Positions 44,430 to 57,629 of a stretch of 64,000 nt of DNA are shown piece after piece. Position numbers and translations under genes: made by a program. The notes below the pieces were generated by a model. It made no database searches and was not told the origin of the DNA. It was given only the letters and a program-made list of their open reading frames with translations. The stretch is from Dipteris shenzhenensis (taxonomy: Eukaryota > Polypodiophyta > Polypodiopsida > Gleicheniales), in the NCBI GenBank assembly GCA_047967505.1, contig CM106540.1, one strand, 5' to 3'. Each line of letters begins with the position of its first letter. The stretch's first letter is position 1.

Positions 44430-46990
44430 TTATACAAGCTGCCCAGCATCATAATCACCTGCCAAAGCTCCCATAGTAGCAATCACCATGATTCTTCCTG
44501 CTAGTTTCTCTCCAAAATTAGATAGTGCCAAGTCCCGCCTCACCAAAATACACTTGCGTGCAAAAGGGGGTAAAGGCACAAGGGAGACTAGCTTTGAAAG
44601 TGCCCTACACTTTATCATCTCCTCCTTCCCATAAGGGGAGAACAAAGTATGGAAGCACACTAGGCTATGGTGCTAGAACATTCCCATGTAGTGTCCTAGT
44701 GTTGAATCCACGCCGATGTTGTCACCTCGACCCTCTTTACATGTCACAAACTGATCAACTTCTATGATGTCCTGAAAATTGAGATAGTTACATCAGTAAT
44801 CTTCTCAATGCCAAACTAAGAACATAAATTCATTTGTATTGACAAAATATCATGAACTTACAATGTGGGCAGCATCTTGTTCGTCCCCAGTTGAGTTATA
44901 TCGATGGAGCTTTTGCTCTCATCAATTGCTGGAGGTGGTGCCGATGATGAGGCCTCTGCAGTACTCTCAAGTCTCCAGCATTTCTGTGCCCTCTCTTCCT
45001 CTAATCTTTCTTAGACCTCACGAAACTGCGTCTCTGTAACTACTGCATTAGTAGAGTCATGCATTTCCTCCCACATAGTTAAGATCAGACGCTCCAAAGT
45101 GTTTGAAGGTGCCAAATATGTGCACCTATCCAACCCCTCTTCTGGGTAACCTAAGTTACCACTACTCTCCCAAGCGGAGAGTGCCCCCAGTACTTCATCT
45201 TCTCTCAATTTTTTAATATATTGAATGTCAATCAATAATTAATATTCTCTGTTTTCAATCAAAATATACGCAAGGGTTTGCATCAAAACCTCATCCGTCA
45301 TACCTTCTTCCTCCTCTTTTTGCTCTCCTTCCTCCTCTTCCTCTTCTGGCTATCCTATGGGGGATGATGTCCCGCTTGCTTCGGGAACCACAACCAACTT
45401 TGTCATCTGCTCTATTTTTGCTATGTGCTTTCCCTTGTCCAAAGTTGCACTAGACAAATCTAGAGCAACGGTGGCTTCCGCAACCACATCAGGATTCTCC
45501 TCAATGTCCACATCTTGCCTTGATGCTGCTAGAAGAAGAGGTGGCTCTACATTGATGAATGGAGGTGCATATGTGTCCTCCATTTTTAAAATAATTACAC
45601 AATAGGCTATTTCCAGGGATACAAAATGAGTTCCTATAGGATCCACTTGCAGATCCAACTCTTCATCCTTGGAAATCCTTCTAAAACTTTTTGGACTAAG
45701 GGTTTTGCAAATTCTTTGCAACCTAAACTTGAAAGTGCTATCAGCTCAACGATAGTCAATGAGGAGATTTACAGGAACCCACTGTACTCTATCTATGTCT
45801 AGCCAGATCAGGTAAGGCTTGATTTTCTCTCACGTAATCTACCACATCTCTAAACAGATTTAGATGCTTGTGGACTGTGCCGATGACATCTATCGAACGA
45901 TCAAAAATGTCATACAACTCTGCCTCTCTACTCAAATGATGAGTAGAAGCAATGAAGTCATGGTATGCCTTGTGGGGTATGGCCATTGGAGGTTTGTGGA
46001 AGATGGCAAGAGCAGGCTGTCTAGGAGGTGAGGACAATAAAGTCTATGTCATACCTAATGGCCCTTTATATAGTTCACTTTAGTCTCTTTAAATACCTTA
46101 AAGGTCTGACTACAATTTAGGTAATAGAATATTGGACAATGTAATATATTGGCCTGAATAATTTGCCATCATATTCCACTCCCACCTCTCCCTGCCTCCC
46201 CCCACCACCCAAAATAATGGATTTTTTTTTTGGAATTTAGGGGGCCCTATGTAGTACAAATGACATCACACTTAACAAAAACTATTACATTTAGTCAAAA
46301 ACTATTACAACACAGTTTCAAAACTTTTACATTTATTCAAGTGCTATTACAACACACTTCAAATCTATATCATATTTTCAAAACTATTACAAAACACATC
46401 AAAAACTACTAATTTTATTAAGTATACTCATTGCTAGTACAAATGACATCACACTTCAAAAACAATTACATTTATTCAATACCAATATGAATGGACAAGT
46501 TACAAGGAGGCATCCGTTTCTCAAGCATTGATGTTCCGTCGAGTCGCCTTCTCACTATCTTCCCATTTAGTATAAAGAAAAAATCACTATCATCAAAGGC
46601 GACAGTGATTTATTCTCGAACGTGCTTCAAGCTCCAACTATCTGTGACCTCAAGATATTGGATATCCCCATTGGGCATATGTAACTCTACCTCTATGGTG
46701 TCCACTACATCACAATCCATAGGTATCCATGTGCCATGATTATTTTTCCAACGTCTGTAAGCGTATCTCATGTAGCAACTACTCTGCACTACTTGATATC
46801 TTATTACTATACTTTCTTTAGTAAGTATACATAAAAAATGGTCTCCCTTTTGCAAACTATCCCTAACATCCCACATTGGGTATAGAAGATTATCAAGAAA
46901 TTCATTTTCTAGGCCTTTGCATACCCACATGGTCTTTGTCTTGTGAATGAAGACTGATTTGAAAAAATAAATAAATGTAATGGAGGGCAT
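44430..46990 (-). pseudogene. Gene A of E2, unknown family, degenerate
   Basis: Minus-strand counterpart of 30239-32830. Blocks from high to low coordinate: HKTKTMWVCKGLENEFLDNL, KGDHFLCILTKESIVIRYQV and WKNNHGTWIPMDCDVVDTIE (46640-46990), DSWSLKHVREYS, SREAELYDIFDRSIDVIGT (near 45900), LEIAYCVIILKMEDTYAPP with an acidic Ala/Val-rich tail (45360-45660), KKLREDEVLGAL (45190), FSPYGKEEMIKCRALSKL (44600). Some frames are open for 74-126 codons, separated by probable introns and stops. Conservation of block order with E1 despite strong DNA divergence indicates past selection on the protein. Function unknown. Confidence 0.65.
46230..46480. repeat. Degenerate AC/TATTACA repeats in E2 gene A
   Basis: AAAACTATTACA-type units about every 30 bases, and a longer duplicate GTACAAATGACATCACACTT at 46255 and 46438. 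Lies between coding blocks, so probably intronic. Confidence 0.55.
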
Positions 46991-47543
46991 GAACCAACTA
47001 ACACCATAGATTTTGAACCGAAAGTAAACTTCATTGATGATTGAATATCTGATCTCATCTTCATTCTAAATGCATCTATAGAGAATGGATCAGGAAGAGG
47101 CCATTTTGGACTATCAAAGTTAGGGAGAGGAATAGGACGTAGGCTTCCATATGCACCTTCTCTTTGAGGAACTTGGTAACATGAATTATAGAAAAAATAC
47201 TAGACTTTGTCAAGGAGGCAGCACTCCATCCTGAAAACATTAATTCCCCAATATTTGAATGAAAAGCTTGAAATATTCCCATGAGATTGGGTTTCAACTT
47301 TGGTAGAGGGAAAGATATCTACATGGAAAATAAAGAAAGATATTAATGGGCCAATGAATCTGTCTCTCTCACTCTCTACCTATCTCTCTCTCACACACAC
47401 ACAGAGAGGCAAGTGGAAGCCTAGTGGGGACCAAGGAGGACTCTCCACCAATGAGAGGCCAATATGGAATCCTCCATTCTTTTAATGCCCAAGCCTTCCC
47501 ATTGGCTGGTTTGCTAATCACAAATCTTAAGGGACTAATCCAA

Positions 47544-47574
47544 GAGGCCCTTTTTGAGTCCAAAATTCCCCTAA
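47544..47574 (-). repeat. E2 right terminal inverted repeat
   Basis: Partner of 40305-40335. Ends ...AAAATTCCCCTAA. Confidence 0.8.
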
Positions 47575-47980
47575 TAAATGTAGGGCAGAATGACCCAGGT
47601 TCTCTTATGTTGCATTATCATATTACTGTGGCATCTAATTCGCAATGCTTTAAGGATGCAAGCTTGAGTATTTTTATAATGGGGAATGCCTAAAGTAGTC
47701 AATCGTTATGGGAAATGGCTTCAATAGTATATCATTATGGGGAAAGCCATGTGTATACCTTCAAAAATTAATCAATATGGGGAATGCCTTCAGTACCAAA
47801 ACAATTGAGGATTCCATTCAATATTTAAATAGAGTTTGGATCTCTTCTTATGTTATGAGAAATGCATTTAAGAGGAATGCCTTGTAACGTTGAGTAATGA
47901 AACATTAAAATGCCTTGCAACATTCTACGCATAATGGAAGAGGAGCTAGAAATAAGCTCGAACAACACTTTATCTAAATC
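47575..47980. other. Unassigned, short GGGGAATGCCT repeats
   Basis: ATGGGGAATGCCT or close variants occur at least three times between 47675 and 47800. No gene. Confidence 0.35.
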
Positions 47981-48530
47981 TCATAGACCTTTTGGTGGAA
48001 AGTCACTCAGGTACAAGAAAATCCAGCAACTCAGTCCTTGTTCCCCTTCCTCGTAGTCACTAGCCTCATTGTTCAAGAGAACATTGAAGTCCGGTACAAA
48101 ATTATTGTGTACATCCACTTCAAAGTCCATGCAAATGTTATGGAGAATGCAACAATCTGCAATAATCTTAGGTAGGAAGCTCACATGTGGCCTACAAATT
48201 GGATTACATAGAAATGGCCATGGAGTTTTAAATTTTTCAAAGGCCCTCCCCACCACAATCCTGGTACTTGAGTGAATGAAGTTGAAGTTCTTGAGCCTTT
48301 GGCTTTTTAGAGCAAGGAAGGGATATGGTTCTTTTCCACTAGCATGACTCTTGTAGGAATGTTTTGCAAGGACATCAAGATCTCTTTCTGTGAAAGGTCT
48401 TCCCTTAGTAAGTTGCATAGAAAGTGGTATAGTTGTCTCAATAGCCAGTCTACTGCTTCAAAACTTACATCGTCTTCGCCTACAGAATCAAAGAAATTTT
48501 TCCAAAGGTGAAGCGACAGCTTCATGTATC
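47981..48530 (-). pseudogene. PIF/Harbinger transposase, C-terminal relic
   Basis: 145-codon open frame (48418 to 47981) with the DDE_Tnp_4 C-terminal signature: PYPFLALKSQRLKNFNFIHS then TRIVVGRAFEKFKTPWPFL and PKIIADCCILHNICMDFEVD. In active PIF/Harbinger transposases the third catalytic residue is the Glu of a VER-AFG motif. Here it reads VVGRAFE, so that Glu is replaced by Gly. Upstream pieces in other frames (KLSLHLWKNFFDSVGEDDVS, 48440-48530) may be the preceding region. Ends of the element were not found. Confidence 0.7.
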
Positions 48531-48953
48531 ACAAACCATATGCATTCCATTTGTAAATGCTTTCAATCCATGGGTGCTTGTATGCCAATGTACCTTCTGT
48601 TTGTAGTAAAAGGGCTTGCGTGCACTGCCCTACATCTTCATCTTCTCCTTCGTTGTCACTTGATACCTCGTCCACTGACTTGGGGTAGCAACCTAGCCCA
48701 AACGAAGGGAATTAGAGTGTTCATGGACTCAGCATTCAAGGTTGGCCACATTCAAGCCATTTCTGGATGCACATGGGAATTGCCATGGATGCTGCTACAA
48801 GTGTTGTGATGGCCTAAAAGTCCATGAGGTGTTGCTATGATAAGTGATTGATGAACTTGCTATGGGAGATATGGACAACATGGGAGCTTTATGGAATAGT
48901 GGAGGAGGAAGCGTAGTGGGGAGGTACCAGCAATTGTGTTGTGTGGTCATTAA

Positions 48954-50276
48954 CACTAGTTTTGTAGGACATAAAAATGTCCTAGGACACTTTTATGTCA
49001 TATTAACTTAGCAACTTCCTAGAATTATTCAAAAGATCGATAAGGTATTTTGGGGTTTCGATTATTTGCAATAATAACTTATATGATGAAAAAAAAAATG
49101 GAATTATTATGGGTTGGAACTTGCACCTATTACTTTGAGTTCTACCTAAAGTTTTAAGACCAACCTAACACTGACATTTCAAGCTATTTTCTTAGGTTTT
49201 AGATAAAGTGGCCATACTTCTTACTTAGAATGAGTTTTCTTAGAGTTTGTAAGTCCTAGAGTCTAAGGATAACTATAACACATATGTTTATATTTCCTTG
49301 GAGCTACATAATCATATTCATTATGATCTATGGCCTTAAATGTAATTTTAGTGAATGTTGACAGTGAGGCAAACTTTGATCTTTTACAAATTATTTAACA
49401 TGTCTAACAAGTTCCAAACTCAACCATACTTTGTATATGTCTTCAATAGGATATTATGGAGTAGCATGAGTTTTTAGGGGACCTAATCTCATGTAGAACA
49501 CCAAATTCAAATCGTATATTGATTGTTCCTTGTGCTATAATTCATGCTAAATTCAAGATATAAGGGTTAAAGGATACCATAAGAACCTTCATACATTTGA
49601 ATTATAATTATAGAGTGCCTCTAATCATGAATGAGTGATACCAATATTAAAAAATTATATGTAGAACACTTATATACATGATAATTCAAAACTATAAAAG
49701 TGAGATTTAATGTGAAACATGTTTTGGTAGGTGATATTAGGAGCACTTAATCTATTTTAGTTTTAACATTTATTGTGATGTCGTGACTTTCATTTATGAT
49801 ATAATATTATTATAGTTAAGATATGATGCTTTGTGGCTATTATGTGTAGTATATAAAAATGTGTATTTATGAAATGCGACTTATAATGCAACTTGCTAGG
49901 ATAACCACTTTTGCTAGTTGATAAATTAATCTTGCCAAAATGATTTTTAAACAAAGTTTTGTCATTCTTAGGTTTTTTATATACTTATAAACACTTTGTA
50001 AAAAATGCTAGCTCCTTGAAATCAATTTCATTTTCAGTCATGCTAGATAAAGTTTCAAATCTGAGTACTGTCTGGGTGAAAGACTATGTTACTATACATT
50101 TGTGAGCATTTTGTGATCACATATAATAGTTTTTTGTGCTCCTTATATTTTTCCTATGAGTCTACCTTAAGCTTAGGAGAGGAAATCACCAAAAAACACA
50201 TCTACAACAAGTTGTGATTTTTTTGCCGAAACCTCAAAAGGACACTTTTATGTCCTGTTATGCTACCAAACTAGTG
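48954..50276. mobile_element. 1.3-kb non-coding DNA transposon flanked by TTAA
   Basis: Left end CACTAGTTTTGTAGGACATA, right end reversed CACTAGTTTGGTAGCATAAC, followed on both sides by GGACATAAAA(A/G)TGTCCT-like sequence. TTAA flanks both ends (48950-48953 and 50277-50280). Inside it is AT-rich without open frames. TTAA duplications are typical of piggyBac-like elements. The CACTAG terminus looks like CACTA but that family duplicates 3 bp. Classification is open. It interrupts DNA upstream of the Harbinger relic. Confidence 0.7.
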
Positions 50277-50280
50277 TTAA

Positions 50281-51779
50281 AACCGTGGTGGGAGGTATGG
50301 GAAACAGAATAGCTATGGGAGCTTGATAGTAGTGGAGAAGGAAGAACATTGTGGGATGGTGATAGCATAGTGGCAACTGTGGGGGAACTTTGCAAGAATA
50401 GCACAACGAAGAAATTGACGGTGGTGGTGAAGCTTGAAGGAAGTGGCCCCCTATAATTGGTGTTGGCGACATGGTGCACAGTCATTGTGCAAATAATTTG
50501 GATCCCCTGAGACCTCTAATCTCTTTTAGAGAGATTTAGGCTCCTAAATATTTTAATCGAGGGTCCCCATGTCCTCCGGTGCATGGGGATTGGCTCTATG
50601 AGATTCAGTTATTCTTCCCTCATTGTAACCTTTGGATTGACAGCTTTTTGGCTGCTCCCTATCTTAGGCGGTTACTATGGGGTAGGCATAGTGAATGAAA
50701 CTTATCTTGTTAGAGTAGGAGAGGGATGAAGATAAAAAAGATAGGTCACAAAAATGTTTTGGATCTTGGGTTGTGTTTATTGCTTAGACATTGACATTAC
50801 TTCTGTTACACACATTCTCATAAACATGTACCATGAAAAGCACCTATATGAGAGCACAATGCTTAAGGTAAATTTTACATAGTGATTGAGATGAAAATAT
50901 GCATAACCTAGCAAATATGTACTATATATAACCATCCATGAAACTTTGCGGACCTTTGTCTGAGGTGTTGTATCAAGGAATTGTGTCTTAAGTATTAACT
51001 TAAGGAATTGTATGAAGCTTTGTATACCCTTCTCTCAAGTGTTGTCTCAAGGAATTATCTCAAGTTTTATCTTAAGAAATTAAATGAGAATAAATTATAT
51101 GAAATGAGAAGTGAGGTGTTTTCAACATATGTCGATTGAGTGACATGGTTAGGTCAAGTTGGGTAATGCTTTTAGATATGAGAGTTGATTTTGCTAAATT
51201 TAAGTAGTCGACCTCAGTTAATAACATATGATACATGTAAATTTCATGAGAGTTTCATAGAAGTTGCTATTCTCAATGAAAAAGCTTTTAAAAGTGGTAA
51301 ATAAATCATTTCTTATGTCCAAATTTTGACAAACGTTAATGCTTTGAAAGGGTATGAAATTATTTACTTGAAATATCTAGCAATTGTAAGAACCCTAAGT
51401 TTAATTCTAAGGTGTTAATGACTCCTTTATCAAATAATCTGTATTTGAGTTTGTGGTGATTGTGAAAGGGTCTTCTCAAGAAGCAATGGATGAACCAGCT
51501 TCCCAAGTTTAGAAAGTGCTTCAAAATGTGATTCTCAATATCTTGATTGAATCAATATGTAGTAGAAGAATCAAGAATCAAAAAATTCATGACATGAATT
51601 CTAATTTAGATGCAAAAAGAATTATCATTTAGGAAAAAAGGGGCTTCTTTTGTTAATTTACCACAGCAATTTGTATGTAGAACTTAGGATGGCATCTTGC
51701 ATCAGGAACTTGAATTGGTCTCTCAAATTGCTTGCAAGGTGACTTTAAAATATAAATGTATATCTCACATAAGGACTTT
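50281..51779. other. Unassigned intergenic sequence
   Basis: No gene, LTR or tandem repeat identified. Mostly AT-rich. Confidence 0.35.
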
Positions 51780-51960
51780 TAAATTTCCTGTAAAAATATA
51801 TATATAATTCCATTTAAATGGGATTTATAATTTTTGTAAAAGTTTACAGAGGGGGTATACAAAAATGCCAAAAATAGGTTACAAAGGGATGTATAAAAGA
51901 AGCCTTGAAGGCATGTGATAATAGATATAGACATATTACACTAAGTGACCCCCCTTGAGG
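51780..51960. repeat. Block shared with 37640-37850
   Basis: Both contain, in order, a TTTACAG-rich AT stretch, a TACAAA...GG-TTACA segment, GCCTTGAA(C/G)GCA-GTGATA and TAGTGACCCCCC. Likely a dispersed element of unknown type. Confidence 0.4.
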
Positions 51961-53130
51961 GTGGTAGGTTTGGGAACTCAATCCAAATAGGACATTCACG
52001 GTATAGGAAGAGATCAATGCTAAAGGTGAGGCTCCATGGGATGACCAGCATCAATGCACTGGCGAACATGAAGGATCTGCCCACAAGTTCATCACATGCT
52101 ACCTCTGAGGCACAATGAAGCGGAGGAAGCCTTTCATAGCAAATCAAGTGGTGAATCCATTTGCCTGCAATTCACACTCGTCAACCATAAGCTGATTGAG
52201 CTCATCCATTGATGGGACCCTTCTCGTGAAGAACAGGTACACCACCATTCCAGCTCATATTTAGGGTCATCCAACTGGATTTTGCATGCAGATGAGTCTC
52301 TTGCCGACCTCAAGCCACTCTTTATGCTCTACTTCTTTTGCTCAATGTTGTATCTCCACACGAAGGATCTTTTGGGCTTCATCATTTGGGAGTGGCGAAA
52401 AGCCACCTTGGATTTTTCTAGCAAGAAACATTTGCATAGGATAGTGGATCCTGGCTCTCATACTCTTGTTTCTCACCATGATATGCTCCCCCAACTTCGA
52501 GGAACTTTCATCACTCCCTCTCTCGACACTCATGCTCTGCACTATGTGCTTGACAAGACTCCCGCTCTCAGGACGAGGGCACTTTAGCTTCCCCTTGTTC
52601 TCCCTCCCATGGGTGGGCCGTATATCAGCCATGCATAGGCTCTCACACCCACTCACCTCACCAGTTCTCAAGATCACTCTCAATATCACAAAGGAACTTA
52701 CCTTCATATATATTAGTATAAAAGATCTTCACATAACCTCACACCTAAATAAAAGTAAGAAGAGATGCCTTTGAGCTAGAAAGTGTCTCAATTTTGTAGA
52801 AACATAGAAAATATATAGGATAGTTGTATGGATAATTTCAGCACATGTTATGATGTGGCTTTGGAGAGACATGTTAAAATATCTCCCATAGTTAAGCATG
52901 ACTTTTAATAGCTTAGTTTACTCTATTCTAGCTTAATTAATGCAAATAGTCCTTTATTAGTTGTCTAAAGTTTATGAAATGATTATCTATTAAAACACGC
53001 TCTCAAGCCATCCCTATCATAGAGGACAAATACAACTAGAATTATTATTTTGAGAAGATTGCAATTAACATTCTTTCAAAGATTCTTAGACACTAACACT
53101 AGAGAACCTTCGTAAACAAAAAAACAACAT
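51961..53130. other. Unassigned, possible decayed coding sequence
   Basis: A plus-strand open frame of 101 codons at 52282-52587 (KPLFMLYFFCSMLYLHTKDL ...) has no recognised domain. It may be a relic of a gene or chance. Confidence 0.2.
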
Positions 53131-54600
53131 TCCAAAAGGTGGGAGAATGGATGAGTTGATTAGTAATGTTTGGTAAGCCACACAGAACAACACAAAAGAG
53201 AATGCCAACCGTGAAAGTGAAGGCGTGACTCGGTCTTCTTACTAGTCAAAAAGAAGGCGCAGGTCGAAAGAAAGGCTTTAAAAAGTCATTTGCCAACTGT
53301 AATATGGCAAAGCGAATCACTTTATATGCGATGCACACGGAAGTGGACACGGGAGAGTGCGCTTGTGATGGGATTGAAACGCTGAAGTTTGAACACACCA
53401 GGGCATGACAAGCGTTCGCGAAAACGCCACCATTTTCATGCTGCAAATGTGGTGGGAGCCTGGGAGAGAGACGCTGCTGATTGAAGCGCTGTAGACGACA
53501 TCTGTCCAGCTGAAGCAGTTGAAGCTTCAAGCTGAATGCACGCCCAACACATTTCTTGATGACATCTGTCGAGCTAATTCGGCAGTCTTTTAAATATCTG
53601 ACGATTTCTGAGGACATGGGCAATGGGCATCCTTTCACAGTTTCACGCGCACACTTGGAAAGTTTCAGGCCGCAAAGTGTGAGCGATGACGAGGTTTAGA
53701 CATTGATGGGACCTGCGCCGCAAGAAACGTGCTGCATAGGGAACTAGGAAGCCTTGCCGTGTGAAACATCGCTGATTGTCACAGTATAACTAAATGAGGA
53801 AGTATGTCCGCGTAGAGGAAGTGTGTCCGCGTTCTCATAAATGCAAACCAAGTGTGTGGCTTGAGCTTCTGGAATCTGAAGAGAGAGAGAGAGAGAGAGA
53901 AACCTCCAAGTGTTCAGGAGAACCCAGGTTTAGTGTGAGGTGAACTGAAGAATTCTGAAAAAAACAAGGTGGGGATCGCACTAGGGCCCTGCCCAATGGA
54001 GTGAAAATTCATTTAGCAGAGCAATTCATCACCTTCTCTTTCTTCATCAAATCCCATTCTCTTTGCTCGTTCATTTTTTTGGCATCATATATAGCTTTTG
54101 TAAAATTAAATTGTGGGGGACATGTAACCTATATGCCAATCCACTACACATACACTCATCACATAGAATGAAACCAATTCTTTGAACTTCCAACAGAAGC
54201 AAACAAACCACAACGCCATGCACAAGATCAACATAGCAAACACAAACCATCAGTCTCGGATAAGTGAGCGCGAAAGCAACAAAGAAATACACACACCAAA
54301 TGGACAGTTGCAAACATTTCCCGATTTCTTCCATGGGAAACACCCCACACACCTCGCGCAAACATGCACTGAGACTTTGCACCCACAAACCGTCAAAATC
54401 TGTATGACACCCTTGGAGAAAGAGAAAAATCTGTATAAAATTTGAATCTGTATGGATTCAAATTCTTGGAGCATGACAGCTCCGCCGTTCACCTAAATAT
54501 TTTTCTAAACAACTCACATCAGGGCTTCAAATTTTGATGGGTTTTCTTGAGAATTAAATTTTGATGGGTTTTCTTGAGAATTTACATATTTTTAGAGCTA
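53131..54600. other. Unassigned, locally GC-richer, with (GA)n
   Basis: Contains a (GA)n microsatellite at 53880-53901, a short duplicated AGGAAGT(A/G)TGTCCGCGT (53796-53832), a 130-codon minus-strand frame (53246-53638) without recognisable domain, and a direct duplication of about 30 bases, AAATTTTGATGGGTTTTCTT (54531 and 54555). No gene can be supported. Confidence 0.3.
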
Positions 54601-57600
54601 AAAATAACTAAATTGCTTTAAATTTTTATATTTTACAAATTTGAGAAAATGTTTTTTACCAGTGAAAATGCAAATGTTGGAGGTTCATTGTATAGAGTTT
54701 GCAGGTTTTCTGCAAACACTTCTCAAGCTTCCATAGCAGTTTTGTGCATGGATGCACTTGGGGTGAACCCCATACTCTAGGGAGGTGAAGCTCATGCCCT
54801 TAAGAGAAGTATGCTCACCCTCTCTTGGGGACAGTGTGCAAGATTCTAGCAAGCGAGTTATGCCTAGTGGTTTTCAAGTTTTATATATGCTCCTCAAAAA
54901 GTTGCCCCAACAACTTAGCTTAGTAAAGGCAATAGAGTATTTAATAACTTATTATTGCTTGTCACTTTTCAGAAGTCAATCTCTAACTTCCAAAGCTAGC
55001 TCCTAATGAAGCTCATGCCATGATAGAGCAACCAATAACTTAGTAGGGGCAACAAAGTCTCACCAAAAACCAATGTGCGCTTGTCACTTTTAAAAAGTCA
55101 ACTTGATAAATCCCCAAACCAAAGCTTGAGAATATGAATTAGTTGGTAAGAATGGAGAAAATTGGGTTGGATTCTCAACTTTCCCTACCTTATCATTAAG
55201 AGCTCCTCATGAGACACCTTTTTATGACTTTTGATCCTTCAAACCTTTGCATTTCCGTATCCAATTCTCATCTACCACACACCTCAAAAAAAAAAGTAGT
55301 CCCTTACTATCTCCCTTTCTTTATCTCTCTAGGTTAATGTATATTATATAAATAGAAACATTATCATATCTCTAGAGACTTTTACAATTTCTTCATTCAA
55401 TTTTAAATAAATAATGAATTGATGTTGATCATTTTCATGAGAAATTCTTACTAGAACATTATATTAAACTCGATAATGTTCTCTTGTTAAGTACTTATTC
55501 AATTGAATTATATCTGAATGGTAGCTCTTATTGCCACAATTTATACAATTGATTTAATATTCACCCCTTATCAAATATTATTTCTTCACTCCATCAGAAT
55601 GCACTACATGTTGCATGTTTCATAGACTTTTTGTCTAGAAAATGCATGTAATCTCTAAATAACTTGTAAACTAACAATCGTCTTCATACTTGATCTTCTT
55701 AGCATACATGCTTTTCTTAGTTTTATCTTTGAGTTTCCTATTGAAATAAGTGCCATGGTGACTATGAATCCTAGAATATGAATCCGTCTCAAACATTCTG
55801 ACTAGAAAACAAAATTTAATAAGAAAAAAGGCTTAACAATAAGCATTGTCTAGATCATAAAATAATCTTACCTGGGGCACCAACTCCCTTTGGTAAGAAT
55901 ACCTATCAAAATCTTGAGTATGAGATGAATTTAACACAATGCCATAAGTAAAACTTGGTGGAATTAGAATGATTGTGATAAGTAAAACTTGGTGGAATTA
56001 GAATGATTGTGTGCTATACTAGAAGAGCTTAAGTATGTCTTTACACCTTGAAGTTTGGATAACACATGAAAAAGTTACATGATTTTGTAAGGAGGTTGGT
56101 TTTCATATTTTAGTGTATTTTTTGTTTACCCCACCCTCATCTAAAAGACCCCCCCTTCTGGGTCTCACATATTATGAAAAATATGTACAATTCTTAAAAT
56201 CTTGCATATTTTTCAAGGTATATTCCTTATCACTTGTGGGAAGGCCCCCCCAAGATTTTCATATTTTTCCCTTGCATATATTATAATTTTTGTAAGAAAT
56301 CCATGCATATTTTATATGGACCCTGTCCCCCCATAGCCTAAATTTTGGACAAGGGTAGTAACCTAATATATAAGGCTACAATAGGATTTATTTCAAGTGG
56401 AATTGATAGCATGGTCTTTTTCATGGGGGAAAATCCCTAAAGACATTTATCATAATCGTTTTTTAATTAACATGGAATATTTTCTTTTCCTACAATGCTT
56501 GAGTGGGAGTCATACTCACGGCACTCAATCATTAATGCGGTTCTCAAAGTTTGAACTAAGAAAATTATGATCAATGGTTATTCATTTTTTTAAAAGGAGG
56601 TTGACTTTACATTATAAATATATGAATATATGTGCAATATGTTCTAATTGAGTGAAGAAATAGTATAGATCTAAGAGTACGTTTTTGAATCTCTTAAGAG
56701 CTACACGTGAAATCACATAAAATAATGTTCTTAGACTTTCCAAGGCTCATAAGACATTTGACATCGAAGAAGTAGAGGAGTGGCTTTTATTAAAGGTTGG
56801 CAAGGACAAATGGGCCCTTTAGGTTGCGAAAAGAAGAAAAAGAAGAAGAGTTCTAAGGAAACTTTCTTAAAGGCTTAGGGAGAAGTAAAGGGGGAGACTT
56901 CTTGAATGTTAGCAAGGATGAATGGGCTCTATGGGTTGAAAAAAGGAGAGTAAAAAGAAGTAGTTGAAGGAATTTAAGTAGTGGTGATCCTATTAAGGAT
57001 GTCATGATTTTGTCAAGTTGTTCCGATAGGGCCATTTCCCCAAGATGCTCAATGTCATTAGGATGGCCACAAGAATAAACCTGAGTGGAGTGGATTGATA
57101 TGATAGTGTCAAAGGTTGAAGTACATAATTTCGATAGCAATTAGGACCTAATTAATGCCCCTTCTTTTCAAGTCGAATCGGCAAGTTGCAAATCTTGAAA
57201 CCCTAGAAAACACTTCTAGTAGAGAACCTAAGAAAGGCCCTAGAAGGTTTGGATCGGTCGGGGACAACACTTTTACGACTAAGACCACAATTTATATCTT
57301 TCGCGTATGAACTCAATGAGAACCCACCCATGTGTTACCTAAGTCAAATTCAGAAGAAGAAAATGACTAAGGAAAAAAACTTATAACTCCAAATCAGGGT
57401 ACCTCTATTTCTAGGAGGCCCAGACACTGATATGGAAGAAACTTTGGTCAGACTTCCAACCATTTAAAATCATTGAAGACCTAGCCGAGGTGTTAGGAAC
57501 CATGACTATTCTATAAGCAATGATGTCATCCCTAAACATTTGTTTATCTATGGAAGTTTGTTCCGAGGCATAAAATAGAGAATTTGGACTCTGACTGACA

Positions 57601-57629
57601 TATGACACCCTAGTGACGACCAAGACAAA
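54601..57629. other. Unassigned AT-rich sequence with local duplications
   Basis: A 34-bp perfect tandem duplication (ATAAGTAAAACTTGGTGGAA ...) is near 55945-56012. A diverged duplication of about 105 bases at 56775-56985 shares AGGTTGGCAAGGA(C/T)AAATGGGC-like and GAAAAGA-GA-AAAGAAG sequence. A pair of related segments with GCTTGTCACTTTT...AAAGTCAA lies at 54957 and 55078. No gene. Confidence 0.35.

Larger units (their letters stand above)
40305..47574 (-). mobile_element. DNA transposon E2, relative of E1, carrying an H3-like histone fold
   Basis: 7270 bp. Both ends start TTAGGGGAATTT(C/T)GGACTC and continue AAAAAGGGCCTC, 31 bp with one mismatch. These resemble the E1 ends, and E1-right and E2-left also share the next bases (ATAAGGA-TGGATTAG). 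Strand is set by gene A (-). Gene C on + converges on it, as B converges on A in E1. Flanks are tca and taa, so a duplication is not clear (TA or a mutated 3-bp site). No transposase domain like that of E1 gene B was found, so E2 may be non-autonomous. Confidence 0.75.

Noticed and set aside
53246-53638. 130-codon minus-strand frame as a host gene
   Set aside because: No domain, no codon-level support, and no neighbouring exon or promoter evidence.
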